A DNA stretch of 64,000 nucleotides from Corynebacterium kroppenstedtii (GCF_016894245.1 NZ_CP069792.1:2170001-2234000), one strand, 5' to 3'; shown: positions 46,340-56,769, counted from the first letter of the stretch. The notes: generated by a model not told the origin, from the sequence alone. Translations and numbers: made by a program.

Positions 46340-48763
46340 GTGGGAACCCCCACACCCGATTCTGAACAATCCGCCATCGCTTACGAGCAGCGTGTCCTTG
46401 ACTCACTTTTCACCTATGTCGACCATGAACGTCGACTCGCCGAGGAGAAAATGAGTTCAGTCCTACGCCGGCGTACTCATGATCCTCGTGGCCTCGTAGA
46501 ACGAGAAACCGCATATAGCACGTTGCATGACCGGCTTACCCTGCTGTCCTCAGCCGAAATTGGCTTATGTTTCGGCCGTATCGATGTTGTCGAAAGTGAT
46601 GGCGAGGAACCGGAAAATCCCTCTCCTGACAATCCTGAGCTGGATCGACGCTACATCGGGCGAATCGGATTATCCGATAAAGATGACGATTATCGGACTC
46701 TTCTCATGGATTGGCGTGCCCCGGGGGCACGGCCTTATTACTTGGCGACGACTGCGCACCCGGAAGGTGTTGCTCTGCGACGACACTTACGGACGAACGG
46801 GCGCACGGTAACGGGAGTCACTGACGAATACCTTGACGCTGAAGCGCTTAACGCGGGTGGCCTTGACACAACCTCATCCCCACGTGGCGCTGGCGATGAA
46901 TCCCCCCTGCTCTCAGCGCTCAACGCAGCCCGAACCGGGCATATGACCGACATCGTCGCAACAATTCAACGTGAGCAAGACACCATCATCCGCGATCCTT
47001 ACCGGGGAGTCACGGTTGTGGAAGGTGGCCCCGGAACTGGAAAAACGGCAGTAGCCCTCCACCGTGTCGCATATCTGCTGTACACATGGCGAGACGTCCT
47101 ATCTCCCACAGGGGTGTTAGTCATCGGCCCCAACAGGACGTTTATTGACTATATTTCCCGCGTTCTACCGACATTGGGAGAGGGTGGCGTTGTTCTGTCG
47201 ACCATCGGTGATCTCTACCCTGGAGTAACGTCATCGCGAATCGACCCTGAGCTCAGTAGAGAAGTCAAAGGATCCATTGAAATGGTAGAGATCCTGACTA
47301 ACGCCGTGAGGAACTATCAGCTCGTTCCCGCGGAAACAACGTCGTTAAGTGTGGATGGTCATCACTTGGACGTCACGCCTGCGATGGCTCGAGCTGCGCG
47401 AACACGGGCTCGCCGTTCGCGGAAACCACACAACCAGGCTCGTGGCATTTTTCAAGATAAATTCCTTGATCTTCTCGCTGACGCCTTTGCAGACCAGATC
47501 GGAGAAGACCCATTAGGAGGGCAGAACCTCCTTGACGCCGGCGACCGAGTTGCACTGCGAGAAGACCTGGAAGAAGAGCCAGCGGTCATCGAATTAATGG
47601 ATAGTCTGTGGCCCGAACTGGATCCTATCGACGTGCTCGCAACCCTCTTGAGTGACGAGAGCGCATTGAACGAAGCGACCAATGATTATGACGATCTCAC
47701 GCGTGAGGCTCTTCGCAGAGCTGACGGGCGGAGCTTTTCCGCGTCAGACGCGGCTCTTCTTGATGAGCTCGCAACCATTATTGGCCTTGCAGATATTAAC
47801 GAAAAGAGAGAGAGGGAAGAGCGCGAGCGATCCAAACGCATAGCTGAGGCGCAAGACGCGCTCGATATTTTGGCCGGGTCTGCGTCCCAAGATGTTGATG
47901 ATCAGTTTGATCCCGAAATACTCATGGCTTATGACATCCTCGATGCTGCTGCACTCGCGGAACGCCAGCGTGTCCGGGATGATCGGACGACGGCCGAGCG
48001 AGCTCAGGAAGACCGGCTGTGGTCCTATGGGCACGTCGTCGTCGACGAGGCCCAGGAGCTGTCTGCGATGGAGTGGCGGATGGTGATGCGTCGATGCCCC
48101 AATCACTGGATGACCTTGGTGGGCGATACCGCACAAACAGGAAGCCCAGCGGGGGTGGAATCATGGTCGGACATGCTGGAACCGTTCGTCCAGTCGCGGT
48201 GGCATCATCATCGGCTGACGATTAACTACCGGACTCCCAAAGAGATCACCGACGTCGTTGACCACATACGCCATCATGTGGCGCCTGATACTTCGTCGGA
48301 CACTGCTATTCGTTCCAATGGCCGACACCCCACCATGGTCTATGTGCCCGAGTTGGACTCATGCCGTGCCACTAACGCTGAAGCCACGCACCATGACTTA
48401 GTAGATTCGGATAGCGGCCGCGGACAATCGCCTGTTATAGAAAAATTACAACTCGTTATTGCTGATGTTGCACGAGCAATATCAGCAGAGCGCACCATTG
48501 CCATTGTCACAGCGGCAAACAACCCTGATCTTCATTTCTGCGTCAACGAAGCTGTACATCGACTAGACCCCGATCAATCTGTAAGTATCTTGAATCCATC
48601 CGAAACGAAAGGGTTGGAATTTGACGAAGTAATCATCGTCGAACCGGAGGATATTGTGTACACGGCGGTTCAAGGATTTCAGGATCTCTATGTGGCTGCT
48701 ACACGAGCTACACAGGGGCTCACCGTTATGTACTCGGGTCACCCGATCTTCGAAAGTGCCTGA
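46340..48763 (+). CDS. helD: HelD-type RNA polymerase-associated superfamily 1 helicase
   Basis: HelD proteins bind RNA polymerase and use ATP to release stalled or drug-blocked enzyme; the actinobacterial HelR branch has been linked to rifampicin tolerance. The 807-residue protein starts with a helical arm (about residues 10-75, EQRVLDSLFTYVDHERRLAE). Walker A GGPGTGKTAVALHR is at about 228-241, the DEAQ box VVVDEAQELSAMEWR near 565, WMTLVGDTAQTGSP beyond it, and KGLEFDEVIIVEP plus YVAATRATQGLTV near the end. The N-terminal arm before Walker A and the long central insert separate it from UvrD/PcrA. The GTG start has GGAG upstream. Its 3' end overlaps the convergent esterase gene by 25 bp. 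Confidence 0.88.
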   Translation: MGTPTPDSEQSAIAYEQRVLDSLFTYVDHERRLAEEKMSSVLRRRTHDPRGLVERETAYSTLHDRLTLLSSAEIGLCFGRIDVVESDGEEPENPSPDNPELDRRYIGRIGLSDKDDDYRTLLMDWRAPGARPYYLATTAHPEGVALRRHLRTNGRTVTGVTDEYLDAEALNAGGLDTTSSPRGAGDESPLLSALNAARTGHMTDIVATIQREQDTIIRDPYRGVTVVEGGPGTGKTAVALHRVAYLLYTWRDVLSPTGVLVIGPNRTFIDYISRVLPTLGEGGVVLSTIGDLYPGVTSSRIDPELSREVKGSIEMVEILTNAVRNYQLVPAETTSLSVDGHHLDVTPAMARAARTRARRSRKPHNQARGIFQDKFLDLLADAFADQIGEDPLGGQNLLDAGDRVALREDLEEEPAVIELMDSLWPELDPIDVLATLLSDESALNEATNDYDDLTREALRRADGRSFSASDAALLDELATIIGLADINEKREREERERSKRIAEAQDALDILAGSASQDVDDQFDPEILMAYDILDAAALAERQRVRDDRTTAERAQEDRLWSYGHVVVDEAQELSAMEWRMVMRRCPNHWMTLVGDTAQTGSPAGVESWSDMLEPFVQSRWHHHRLTINYRTPKEITDVVDHIRHHVAPDTSSDTAIRSNGRHPTMVYVPELDSCRATNAEATHHDLVDSDSGRGQSPVIEKLQLVIADVARAISAERTIAIVTAANNPDLHFCVNEAVHRLDPDQSVSILNPSETKGLEFDEVIIVEPEDIVYTAVQGFQDLYVAATRATQGLTVMYSGHPIFESA

Positions 48764-49740
48764 TCCATCACACCTTGATCCCACGCCATCCGTGACCAGG
48801 TGTCCCAACCATGAACACCTATAGGATCCAGGCGGTAATCGATGTCAACCCCTACTGCACGCGCTTGGGCAACGAATTCCGCTGTTTGGGCGGTTGCCCC
48901 AACTTCCATGGGGACTCCTTCGGTTACTACGCCGACCAGGTTATCGCCATAGTCCGCCAGGGGATTTATCACACCTGAAGCTGACGTGACAATGATAGGC
49001 ATCGTCAAATTCTGGAGATTCTCCGACGGGTTGGCTGCCCGTCTATTAGCAAGATTGAACCAGGGTACCGTGTTGACTCCCTCGGTCAGGAGGGGCTGAA
49101 GGTCGGTGGTTAACCACTGGTCGGGCATCCTGGAATCGTAGAAGCCGGACATGGCGAGAACGCTGCGGTAGAAATCGGGACGTTGGGCTGCCAAGCTCAT
49201 CGCGCCCCAGGCTCCCGCCGAAATGCCGGTGACTAAGGTATGCCCGGCTCCTCCACCTGGAACGCCGAAATTGTTAGCAAGGTATGCAGGTAATTCTTCA
49301 GAAAGAAAAGTTTTATATTTAAATACCCTGCCGTCTGCAGTGGGATGGTCCCAGTCGGTATAGAGACTTGCCGAATCGCCCGCTGGAAATACCAAGGTGG
49401 CATCCGCCGAAGCCAAGTGCTCTAAAGCGTGCCCATCGGTCAGCCACTCGTTCGTGTCATTTTTAATGCCCATACCACCGAGGAACTGGATCACGCGTGG
49501 ATTATTCGCAGTATGCAATGGCCGGATTACTACGGAAATGTCTCGGTTCATAGCGGCAGAATGAACAGAGCATTTCACAGCCGCATTCACATAAGGTGAA
49601 CATGCTTGGCCCGCTGGGTCAGCTGAGGCCCGGGGCAACAATTGCGGTCCATGCAAAGCCGGCATGCACACCATCGCTGCTGCTAAAGCAACACCATAAA
49701 AACGCCGACGAATATTACACAATGATCCAATGGGGAGCAT
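48739..49740 (-). CDS. Secreted mycolyltransferase-like esterase (antigen 85/corynomycolyl transferase family)
   Basis: A secreted alpha/beta hydrolase. A signal peptide is clear (RRRFYGVALAAAMVCMPALH with a likely cut after PRASA near residue 41). The nucleophile serine is in TGISAGAWGAMSLA near residue 172, and the histidine in GVHGWDTWSRMAWDQ near 310, with the tryptophans typical of antigen 85 and Cmt proteins. Such enzymes move mycolic acids between trehalose monomycolate and the cell wall. C. kroppenstedtii is described as lacking mycolates, so if this is that species the enzyme has another acyl substrate; this is unproven. A TATAAG lies 8 nt before the ATG. Confidence 0.85.
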   Translation of the reverse strand: MLPIGSLCNIRRRFYGVALAAAMVCMPALHGPQLLPRASADPAGQACSPYVNAAVKCSVHSAAMNRDISVVIRPLHTANNPRVIQFLGGMGIKNDTNEWLTDGHALEHLASADATLVFPAGDSASLYTDWDHPTADGRVFKYKTFLSEELPAYLANNFGVPGGGAGHTLVTGISAGAWGAMSLAAQRPDFYRSVLAMSGFYDSRMPDQWLTTDLQPLLTEGVNTVPWFNLANRRAANPSENLQNLTMPIIVTSASGVINPLADYGDNLVGVVTEGVPMEVGATAQTAEFVAQARAVGVDIDYRLDPIGVHGWDTWSRMAWDQGVMDQALSKIG

Positions 49741-49879
49741 GCGTCGATCTTATACCGAAGAAAGCCCACGACAAGAGGGGATGTTTCATCGTGACACCCA
49801 ATCAGGTGTAGTGAACTAGGGGGCAATACGCGCCGGTCAAGACGCACTAGCTTCATCTACATCAGTTATTAGCTAAGTC

Positions 49880-50320
49880 TTAGTCAACCGTATGCACGAT
49901 CATGACATCGCAATTTGATTGACGAGCCACGTCAGCTGGAACCGATCCCAACAATCGTCCGGTTAGAGAATTAATTCCTCGGTTCCCCACAACCAGGAGA
50001 TCGGCGTCGACCTCTTTCACGATGGCCATGAGCGCTTCGACCGGCGTTCCCTTGCGAACTGCCGTTTCAATGTTGGTTGCACCGACCCGGCGCGCCGCTT
50101 CTACCGCGCTTTCTAAGTTTTTACGTGCAGGGTCGTCGCCAAGAACAGTAACGGAATCTTGGCGGAGGGTCTTCGAGGCTTCTTCTTGGTTTTCATAGTA
50201 GGCGCAACCAATGGTTACTGTGGCGCCCAAAGCCGCTGCGATTTCGGCTGCTCGCTCAACTGCGAGAAGCGACGACTGAGATCCGTCTGTACCAACAACG
50301 ATTGTCGAGTATTTGCTCAT
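49880..50320 (-). CDS. Universal stress protein, UspA family
   Basis: A 146-residue Rossmann-like protein with the ATP-binding type signature: IVVGTDGSQSSLLAVERAAE at the N-terminus and VVGNRGINSLTGRLLGSVPA near the C-terminus, where G-x2-G-x9-G-S/T binds ATP phosphates. The exact stress role is unknown. It stands alone, 261 bp downstream of uvrB in the same direction. Its promoter region has a repeated GTCGACAA (50343-50359), with no assigned function. Confidence 0.92.
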   Translation of the reverse strand: MSKYSTIVVGTDGSQSSLLAVERAAEIAAALGATVTIGCAYYENQEEASKTLRQDSVTVLGDDPARKNLESAVEAARRVGATNIETAVRKGTPVEALMAIVKEVDADLLVVGNRGINSLTGRLLGSVPADVARQSNCDVMIVHTVD

Positions 50321-50581
50321 TTCTACCTTCCCAACCTCATTTGTCGACGTTGTCGACAGTAACCTTAGTTTTTATGGTACGTCACTTCGTCATACTTCAC
50401 TCAGTGAGATTGTGCAGCCTGACAGCCCTAGGGAAATGACCGAACTGTTTGCCCCCCCCGATTGGTAGAACAGCTATTAATGTGTCGCGGTCATCGAAGT
50501 CGTGATCATCGAACACGCGAACGTCCAATCGGTGTCGCCATCGCGAGGCGTCGTGGCTGCGACTGTGCACCACTATTGACA

Positions 50582-52771
50582 CTATTCAATTCCGGCTTCA
50601 GTGATTTCCTTGAGTTCTTTCTTGACGCCGACGAGTTCGTCGCGGAGACGGGCAGCCAATTCGAATTTCAGGTCTCGTGCGGCGTCGCCCATTTGTCGGG
50701 TTAAATCATCGCGGAGACGGATAAGATCATCACGGGTCATTTCAGCGTAATCCGGTTCTTGGTCCCCGGCCAGTGCAGCGTCGGACATTAATGAAGCGGT
50801 TGACCGAGCCTTTTGGCCATTCGCGTTCGCAGATGTCTCTGCGTCACCTCCGGCAGTTGTCGTGCCAGCGGACTCTTGATTTCCGGAGTCACTCTCGTTG
50901 TCATAGACCTGATCGAGAATGTCGGCAATTTTCTTCCGCAGAGGCTGAGGATCAATATTGTGCTCTTTGTTGAATGCGATCTGCTTCTCCCGACGTCGCT
51001 CAGTTTCGTCAATTGCCTGAGCCATGGATTCGGTAACAGCGTCCGCGTACATATGGACTTCGCCACTGACATTTCGGGCGGCACGTCCGATGGTCTGTAT
51101 TAAGGACCGCGTGGACCGAAGGAAGCCCTCTTTATCGGCATCTAGAATGGAAACAAGGCTGACCTCAGGGAGGTCAAGCCCCTCACGCAATAAGTTAATT
51201 CCGACGAGGACATCGTATTTTCCAAGCCTCAAGTCACGGAGAAGCTCAACGCGCTGTAAAGTATCGATGTCTGAATGGAGATAACGAACGCGAATTCCCG
51301 CGTCCGCCAGGTAATCTGTCAGATCTTCAGCCATTTTCTTGGTCAATGTCGTGACGAGAACGCGTTCATCCTTGTCTGTCCGTTGACGGATTTCTTCCAT
51401 GAGGTCGTCTATCTGGCCCCGGGTGGGCTTAACCACGATTTTGGGATCGACAAGGCCTGTGGGGCGAATGACCTGTTCAACATATTCACCACCAGCGGCT
51501 TCCAACTCATAGTCGCCGGGTGTAGCGGACATGTAGACACATTGGCCTTTTCGCGCATCGAACTCATCCCATGTCAAAGGCCGGTTGTCGATAGCGCTAG
51601 GTAGGCGAAAACCAAAATCAATGAGGTTTCTCTTCCGCGATGCGTCTCCCTCAAACATTCCACCGATTTGAGGGACCGTCACGTGTGACTCGTCGATAAT
51701 CGTTAAGAAGTCCTCCGGAAAGTAGTCGATCAGCGTTGCTGGAGCGCTACCCGCCTCGCGCCCATCGATATGGCGAGAGTAGTTCTCGATTCCTGAACAG
51801 AATCCAACTTGTTCAATCATTTCCAGATCGAACTCTGTCCGCATTCGCAATCGCTGAGCTTCGACAAGCTTCCCTCGATTTTCAAGATCTGCTAATCGAT
51901 CTTTCAATTCCGCTTTAATAGCTTCCTCAGCCTTCGCCATACGCTCAGGCCCAGCCACATAGTGAGTAGCCGGGAAAATTCTTAATTGATCATGAGTGTC
52001 AATCACTTCTCCCGTCAAAGGATGAATCGTATGAAGACTATCGATCTCGTCTCCAAAGAATTCCACACGAACGCCCACCTCTTCGTAGGCGGGAATAATA
52101 TCGACGACATCTCCCTTAACCCTAAATGTCCCGCGGGTGAACGCGACGTCATTACGCGTGTATTGGACATCGACAAGCAATCGGAGGAATTGGTCTCGGT
52201 CAACTTCCTCTCCCACGCGGAGAGGAATAGACCGATCTAAGTATGACTGCGGAGTCCCTAACCCATAGATACACGACACCGAGCTCACAACAACGACATC
52301 TCGTCGCGACAAGAGATTAGACGTGGCTGAATGTCGTAAGCGCTCAACATCCTCGTTAATCGAAGAATCTTTCTCGATATATGTGTCCGTTTGCGCGATA
52401 TAGGCTTCTGGCTGGTAATAGTCGTAATAACTGACGAAGTATTCGACCGCGTTATTTGGCAACAATTGCCGTAACTCATTGGCTAACTGAGCAGCCAAGG
52501 TTTTGTTCGGTGCCATAACTAAAGTTGGTCGCTGTTGCTTCTCAATGAGCCATGCGGCCGTCGCAGACTTCCCTGTGCCCGTGGCCCCCATCAAAACAAC
52601 ATCGCGCTCACCTCGGCGAAGCCTTTCATCAATTTCCTTAATGGCCTGGGGTTGATCTCCCGCCGGCTCATAATCGCTAACAACCTCAAAAGGTTTGCTA
52701 GTACGCTCGATTTCTCCGACTGGGCGAAACTCTGATTGTGAAAGGATGGGGTGTTCTGCAGCGAATGCCAT
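50582..52771 (-). CDS. uvrB: Excinuclease ABC subunit B
   Basis: Central helicase-like subunit of nucleotide excision repair. Walker A is [15 protein letters not shown], the beta-hairpin region is [20 protein letters not shown], followed by [12 protein letters not shown], the RecA-like second domain ([37 protein letters not shown]) and the C-terminal UVR motif that binds UvrA/UvrC ([20 protein letters not shown]). I chose the ATG at 52771 because homologues start MAFAAEHP; this gives 729 residues. A low-complexity insert rich in Ala, Gly, Ser and Thr precedes the UVR motif. Confidence 0.97.
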   Translation of the reverse strand: MAFAAEHPILSQSEFRPVGEIERTSKPFEVVSDYEPAGDQPQAIKEIDERLRRGERDVVLMGATGTGKSATAAWLIEKQQRPTLVMAPNKTLAAQLANELRQLLPNNAVEYFVSYYDYYQPEAYIAQTDTYIEKDSSINEDVERLRHSATSNLLSRRDVVVVSSVSCIYGLGTPQSYLDRSIPLRVGEEVDRDQFLRLLVDVQYTRNDVAFTRGTFRVKGDVVDIIPAYEEVGVRVEFFGDEIDSLHTIHPLTGEVIDTHDQLRIFPATHYVAGPERMAKAEEAIKAELKDRLADLENRGKLVEAQRLRMRTEFDLEMIEQVGFCSGIENYSRHIDGREAGSAPATLIDYFPEDFLTIIDESHVTVPQIGGMFEGDASRKRNLIDFGFRLPSAIDNRPLTWDEFDARKGQCVYMSATPGDYELEAAGGEYVEQVIRPTGLVDPKIVVKPTRGQIDDLMEEIRQRTDKDERVLVTTLTKKMAEDLTDYLADAGIRVRYLHSDIDTLQRVELLRDLRLGKYDVLVGINLLREGLDLPEVSLVSILDADKEGFLRSTRSLIQTIGRAARNVSGEVHMYADAVTESMAQAIDETERRREKQIAFNKEHNIDPQPLRKKIADILDQVYDNESDSGNQESAGTTTAGGDAETSANANGQKARSTASLMSDAALAGDQEPDYAEMTRDDLIRLRDDLTRQMGDAARDLKFELAARLRDELVGVKKELKEITEAGIE

Positions 52772-52890
52772 AACCGCGAGTGTAACCCTCATTCCACAAT
52801 GGCGCGGTTTCACACTAGACCGTGGAAACGATCACTGATGATCCCGACTAAATAGCGCAGCACCGGGCGGGGTTAACGCATCCACCGTGG

Positions 52891-53868
52891 TTAAAAGCAG
52901 ATAGTTGCTGGGTCGATGGGGTCTCCGCTAATCCATACTTCACAGGGTCGCCCTGAGTCATCTACCACATGACAGTCTTCGCTCCGGAAGGCTTCGCTAC
53001 CGCAGTCGTCGCTTACCGACTGGCGACTAAAGCCTAACCATGAAAGCTTTTCACGAGTGCTCTCGTCCCCTCCATCAGCGCCCCCTCCACCGTGAGCATA
53101 TCGAGGCACTGACGCAACCAGTGGCTTATCGGTATCTCCACCAAACTCAACGTCTGCCTCAGAACCGAAGACCCATTCGACTCGTCGTCGGAACCGTTGC
53201 TGCCGGCCCTGATGGTGGGACAACACGAGACCATTAGCTTCACGGCCGCTGCTCTCCCCCTGTTCGGTCACGCACCCCCATCGAGCCAACCGAAAATCCC
53301 ATAATCTATCCACCGACTCCAAAAGCTGATTGGGTGTACCTGAGTTATCCACGATGACATCGGCAGATGTAACTCGATCTGCGTCCGACAGTTGTGTCCT
53401 GATTCGCCGCCGTGCATCGTCTTCGTCGAAGCCACGGTGCGCCACCAGCCGCTCGACTCGCGTGTCTTCATCGGCAGTCACAACCACAACCAATCCACAC
53501 ATTCGGTCCAGGTTGTTCTCGATCAGCAAGGGCATATCAAAAACGACGATCGACTTGTCGGCAGAGTCACGAAAAAGCTCATATGCCCGCTCATGAATCC
53601 GTGGATGCATGATAGCGTTCAACGCCTTCGTGCGATCCTCAGAAACAAACGCTCGCCGGGCCAGTTCTTTACGATCCAAGGCCCCGTCGCTCATGACAAT
53701 GTCTGAACCGAACTCTTCAGAGAGTTCCAATAAAGCGGGTTTCCCTGGCTGCACGATCTCACGGGCTATTTTGTCGCCATCGACGACAATCCCTCCGTGA
53801 TCAGATAACCTCCGTGCGACCGTGGATTTACCTGAGCCGATACCGCCCGTAAGACCGACCACAACCAC
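52891..53868 (-). CDS. coaE: Dephospho-CoA kinase with degenerate C-terminal extension
   Basis: Last step of CoA synthesis. The kinase part (residues 1-200) has the P-loop GLTGGIGSGKSTVARRL, DGDKIAREIVQPG, FDMPLLIENNLD and DADRVTSADVIVDNSGT. Beyond it lie about 125 residues, rich in Gly, Ser and Asp (YAHGGGGADGGDESTREK), ending SEDCHVVDDSGRPCEVWISG. Mycobacterial CoaE carries a C-terminal GrpB/UPF0157 domain; the DSGRPCEVWI segment resembles its DPGRPxxVxI part, so this may be a shortened and decayed remnant. The GTG start has a weak ribosome site. It lies between uvrB and the thiolase gene. Confidence 0.92.
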   Translation of the reverse strand: MVVVGLTGGIGSGKSTVARRLSDHGGIVVDGDKIAREIVQPGKPALLELSEEFGSDIVMSDGALDRKELARRAFVSEDRTKALNAIMHPRIHERAYELFRDSADKSIVVFDMPLLIENNLDRMCGLVVVVTADEDTRVERLVAHRGFDEDDARRRIRTQLSDADRVTSADVIVDNSGTPNQLLESVDRLWDFRLARWGCVTEQGESSGREANGLVLSHHQGRQQRFRRRVEWVFGSEADVEFGGDTDKPLVASVPRYAHGGGGADGGDESTREKLSWLGFSRQSVSDDCGSEAFRSEDCHVVDDSGRPCEVWISGDPIDPATICF

Positions 53869-54005
53869 TTTTGCTCACTCTTTCATGCGTTTCTTCTCCG
53901 TGACAGCCTAGACCACTACCGTGTCTACCACGACTGCACATGACCACAAGGACCGAAAATAGAATTCGCAGCCCTCGCTGGATAAACACCAAGCAAGGAC
54001 GACGA

Positions 54006-55310
54006 TTACCGTTCAAGAATCGCGGTCACACCTTGACCACCCGCGGCGCAAATGGACACTAATGCGCGACCAGATCCCTTCTGCTCCAACAGCTTCGACG
54101 CCGTCGCTAAGAGACGACCGCCGGTCGCTGCAAACGGATGACCAGCTGCCAACGAGGACCCCTTCACGTTCAACTTGGACCGATCGATGGCTCCCAACGG
54201 CTTCTTTAATCCCAAACGTTGCGAGCAGTATTCCGGAGACTCCCACGCCGCGAGCGTTGCCAAAACTTGGGAGGCGAAGGCTTCGTGGATCTCATAGAAA
54301 TCGAAATCTTGGAGCGTCAACCCATTACGGTTCAATAAACGTGGAACCGCGTAGGTTGGCGCCATTAATAACCCGTCGGGCGTTAAACGACCATGACCAT
54401 GAACAAAATCGACGGCAGCTGTCTCAGAGTCAACAAGGTGTGCCCTGATAGGGAGATTATGCTGTTCTGCCCAGTCCTCGGACGCTAACAAGACCGCAGA
54501 TGCACCATCCGTAAGGGGTGTGGAGTTTCCGGCAGTCATGGTTGCCCGCACACCGTGGCGTTCAGCATCTTTTTTACCAAACACAGGCTTTAATGCTGAC
54601 AGTTTTTCCACCGTGGAATCCGGCCTCAAGTTATTATCCCGGTTCAACCCCAGGTACGGTGTGATGAGATCATCAAAGAAACCTTCGTCATAGGCAGCAG
54701 CAAGCTTCTGATGGCTTGAGGCGGCAAACTCGTCCTGCTGCTGGCGGGAAATTCCCATCTCACGCGCCGTGATGGCTGCATGGTCTCCCATGGACAGGCC
54801 CGTTCGGGGCTCTCCATTGCGCGGCTGCTCGGGAACAAGTAGTTGTGGCCGAATCTTTCCCACAAGCTTGAGCCTCTGCCCCGTCGTTTTGGCCGTAGAA
54901 GCCTTAATCAAGAGCTTCCGAAGATCATCATTTAGCGCAATCGGCGCATCGGAGGTCGTATCAACGCCGCCTGCTATGCCGGAATCGATGCGTCCCAACG
55001 CGATAGCATCCGCCACTTGAATCGCTGCAGCTAGTCCCGTCCCACACGCTTGCTGGATATCAAAAGCTGGCGTATCCGATGCCAAATGCGACCCAAGGAC
55101 ACATTCTCTGGTCAAATTGAAGTCGCGCGAGTGCTTAAGTACTGCTCCCGCAGCAACCATTCCTAAACGCTCATCCTGCAGGTGGTACCTGCTCACCAAT
55201 CCATCAATAGTGGACGTCAACATATCCTGGTTGGACGCATTCGCGTAGCGCCCATTTGAGCGCGCAAACGGAATCCGGTTTCCGCCGATAATTGCTACCT
55301 TACGAGTCAT
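54006..55310 (-). CDS. Acetyl-CoA C-acyltransferase (thiolase, FadA2-like)
   Basis: A 434-residue thiolase with the acyl-enzyme cysteine Cys89 in FDIQQACGTGLAAAIQV, the histidine in DFYEIHEAFASQ, NVKGSSLAAGHPFAATGGR and the second cysteine in SICAAGGQGVTAI. It can run in beta-oxidation or in condensation. The ATG at 55310 follows AGAGGGG. It is divergent from a FabG4-like reductase and a MaoC-like dehydratase, the same set as Rv0243 (fadA2), Rv0242c and Rv0241c. Together they supply three of the four activities of a fatty-acid cycle. Which direction the cycle runs is open. Confidence 0.9.
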   Translation of the reverse strand: MTRKVAIIGGNRIPFARSNGRYANASNQDMLTSTIDGLVSRYHLQDERLGMVAAGAVLKHSRDFNLTRECVLGSHLASDTPAFDIQQACGTGLAAAIQVADAIALGRIDSGIAGGVDTTSDAPIALNDDLRKLLIKASTAKTTGQRLKLVGKIRPQLLVPEQPRNGEPRTGLSMGDHAAITAREMGISRQQQDEFAASSHQKLAAAYDEGFFDDLITPYLGLNRDNNLRPDSTVEKLSALKPVFGKKDAERHGVRATMTAGNSTPLTDGASAVLLASEDWAEQHNLPIRAHLVDSETAAVDFVHGHGRLTPDGLLMAPTYAVPRLLNRNGLTLQDFDFYEIHEAFASQVLATLAAWESPEYCSQRLGLKKPLGAIDRSKLNVKGSSLAAGHPFAATGGRLLATASKLLEQKGSGRALVSICAAGGQGVTAILER

Positions 55311-55421
55311 AGTTTGCCCCTCTCTGAGATTCATATCACTAAAACTCTCTCATATTGTGTATGTTCACCGTAGGCTAATTGAACAGAAACTCGTAAAACG
55401 TATCCACGAAGGGATCTTTCC

Positions 55422-56765
55422 ATGGCTGACAGTTACACACAGTTCGTCAATTCAGGGGCAGGATCGCTGCTCGCATCGAAACTTGGATTACCCAAACCCG
55501 AAAAACTTCGCCGGTTTGAACCTGGCCAACCCCCTGTAAACGAGCCCATCATCGTCACGGGATCCGGGTCTCTGGCATCCTCCATCCGAGACCTTCTCGA
55601 GCCCACGTACACCATCATCGAGACTCGAGACGACGGCTCCCCCGCCACGGATGGGAAAATCGCGGGCCTTGTTATCGACGCCACGGGCTTCACCGCCCCC
55701 GCAGACTCGCTCGAGTTGTATGAAACCGTTAATCCAGTAATTCGAAAGCTAGCTCCATGCGCGCGCATCATTGTCATTGGGCAAAACCCAGAGAGCACAA
55801 CAACCGCCTCCTCGCGCGTCGCGCAGCGAGGACTAGAAGGTTTTACTCGCTCTCTGGCTAAAGAAATGCGGAGAGGCGCAACCGTCCAACTGGTCTACAC
55901 CGACCCGAACACCCCACTAAGCAGCCTCGAATCCACGTTACGGTTCCTGCTATCAGGAAAATCCGCGTACGTCGATGCTCAAGTGTTCCGGCTGAACGAT
56001 GCTCCGTCTCCCGCGGTCGACTGGGACAAGCCCTTAAAAGGGAAAATCTCTGTCGTCACTGGGGCAGCCCGGGGTATTGGAAAAACGATCGCCGAAATAC
56101 TCGCGCGCGATGGCGCTCATGTGATTTGCGTCGATATTCCCGCTGCAGGGGAAGCACTGGCTGAGACCGCAAATGAGGTCAACGGAACATCTCTTAGCCT
56201 CGACGTGACTGCGCCCGACGCAGCGGATATTCTTGCGCACCATGTCAAAGAACGGCACAAGACCGGTATAGACATCATCGTCCACAATGCCGGAATTACC
56301 CGGGACAAGACGATGGCTGGGATGGACGACGCTCGATGGAAATCCGTCATGGCCGTTAATATCACGGCTCCATTGACAATCACCGAACGTCTTCTTCAAC
56401 TCGAGGCCATTAACGACAACGGTCGAGTCATAGGCGTCTCTTCGATGGCTGGCATTGCCGGCAACAGGGGACAAACCAACTATGCCTACAGCAAGGCAGG
56501 GGTTATTGGTTTCGTTGATGCACTTTCCGCGTCCGCCGGCCATGGAATCACCGTAAACGCAGTCGCGCCTGGTTTCATCGAAACACAGATGACCGCGGCG
56601 ATTCCAGTCGTTACTCGTGAGGTAGGGCGTCGGCTGAATTCTTTGCAGCAAGGCGGGCTCACTATTGACGTCGCAGAAACCATTGCCTACTTCGCATCGC
56701 CTGCCTCGGAAGCGATCAACGGCAACGTTATCCGAGTCTGTGGACAGTCGATCTTGGGAGCATAA
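55422..56765 (+). CDS. FabG4-like high-molecular-weight 3-oxoacyl reductase
   Basis: A 447-residue SDR of the FabG4 type. Residues 1-200 form a degenerate flavodoxin-like domain; 203-447 form a complete ketoreductase with TGAARGIG (213-220), NAG (289-291), Ser341 and the Tyr354-x3-Lys358 pair in TNYAYSKAGVIG. M. tuberculosis FabG4 (Rv0242c) prefers NADH and CoA thioesters, so a CoA-linked rather than ACP-linked role is likely. The MaoC-like gene begins 4 bp after its stop codon. Confidence 0.92.
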   Translation: MADSYTQFVNSGAGSLLASKLGLPKPEKLRRFEPGQPPVNEPIIVTGSGSLASSIRDLLEPTYTIIETRDDGSPATDGKIAGLVIDATGFTAPADSLELYETVNPVIRKLAPCARIIVIGQNPESTTTASSRVAQRGLEGFTRSLAKEMRRGATVQLVYTDPNTPLSSLESTLRFLLSGKSAYVDAQVFRLNDAPSPAVDWDKPLKGKISVVTGAARGIGKTIAEILARDGAHVICVDIPAAGEALAETANEVNGTSLSLDVTAPDAADILAHHVKERHKTGIDIIVHNAGITRDKTMAGMDDARWKSVMAVNITAPLTITERLLQLEAINDNGRVIGVSSMAGIAGNRGQTNYAYSKAGVIGFVDALSASAGHGITVNAVAPGFIETQMTAAIPVVTREVGRRLNSLQQGGLTIDVAETIAYFASPASEAINGNVIRVCGQSILGA

Positions 56766-56769
56766 CAAG

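Noticed and set aside
46340..48763. Annotation as UvrD/PcrA because of nearby uvrA and uvrB
   Set aside because: The long helical N-terminal arm before Walker A and the domain layout fit HelD, not UvrD.
50453..50460. Run of eight C downstream of uvrB as a phase-variation tract
   Set aside because: It lies in a gap between uvrB and the stress protein gene and not in a promoter core or coding frame that I can identify.
56665..56769. N-terminal extension of the MaoC-like gene into the FabG4-like gene
   Set aside because: It would overlap the reductase by 100 bp and adds basic sequence unlike the family; the ATG at 56770 fits.
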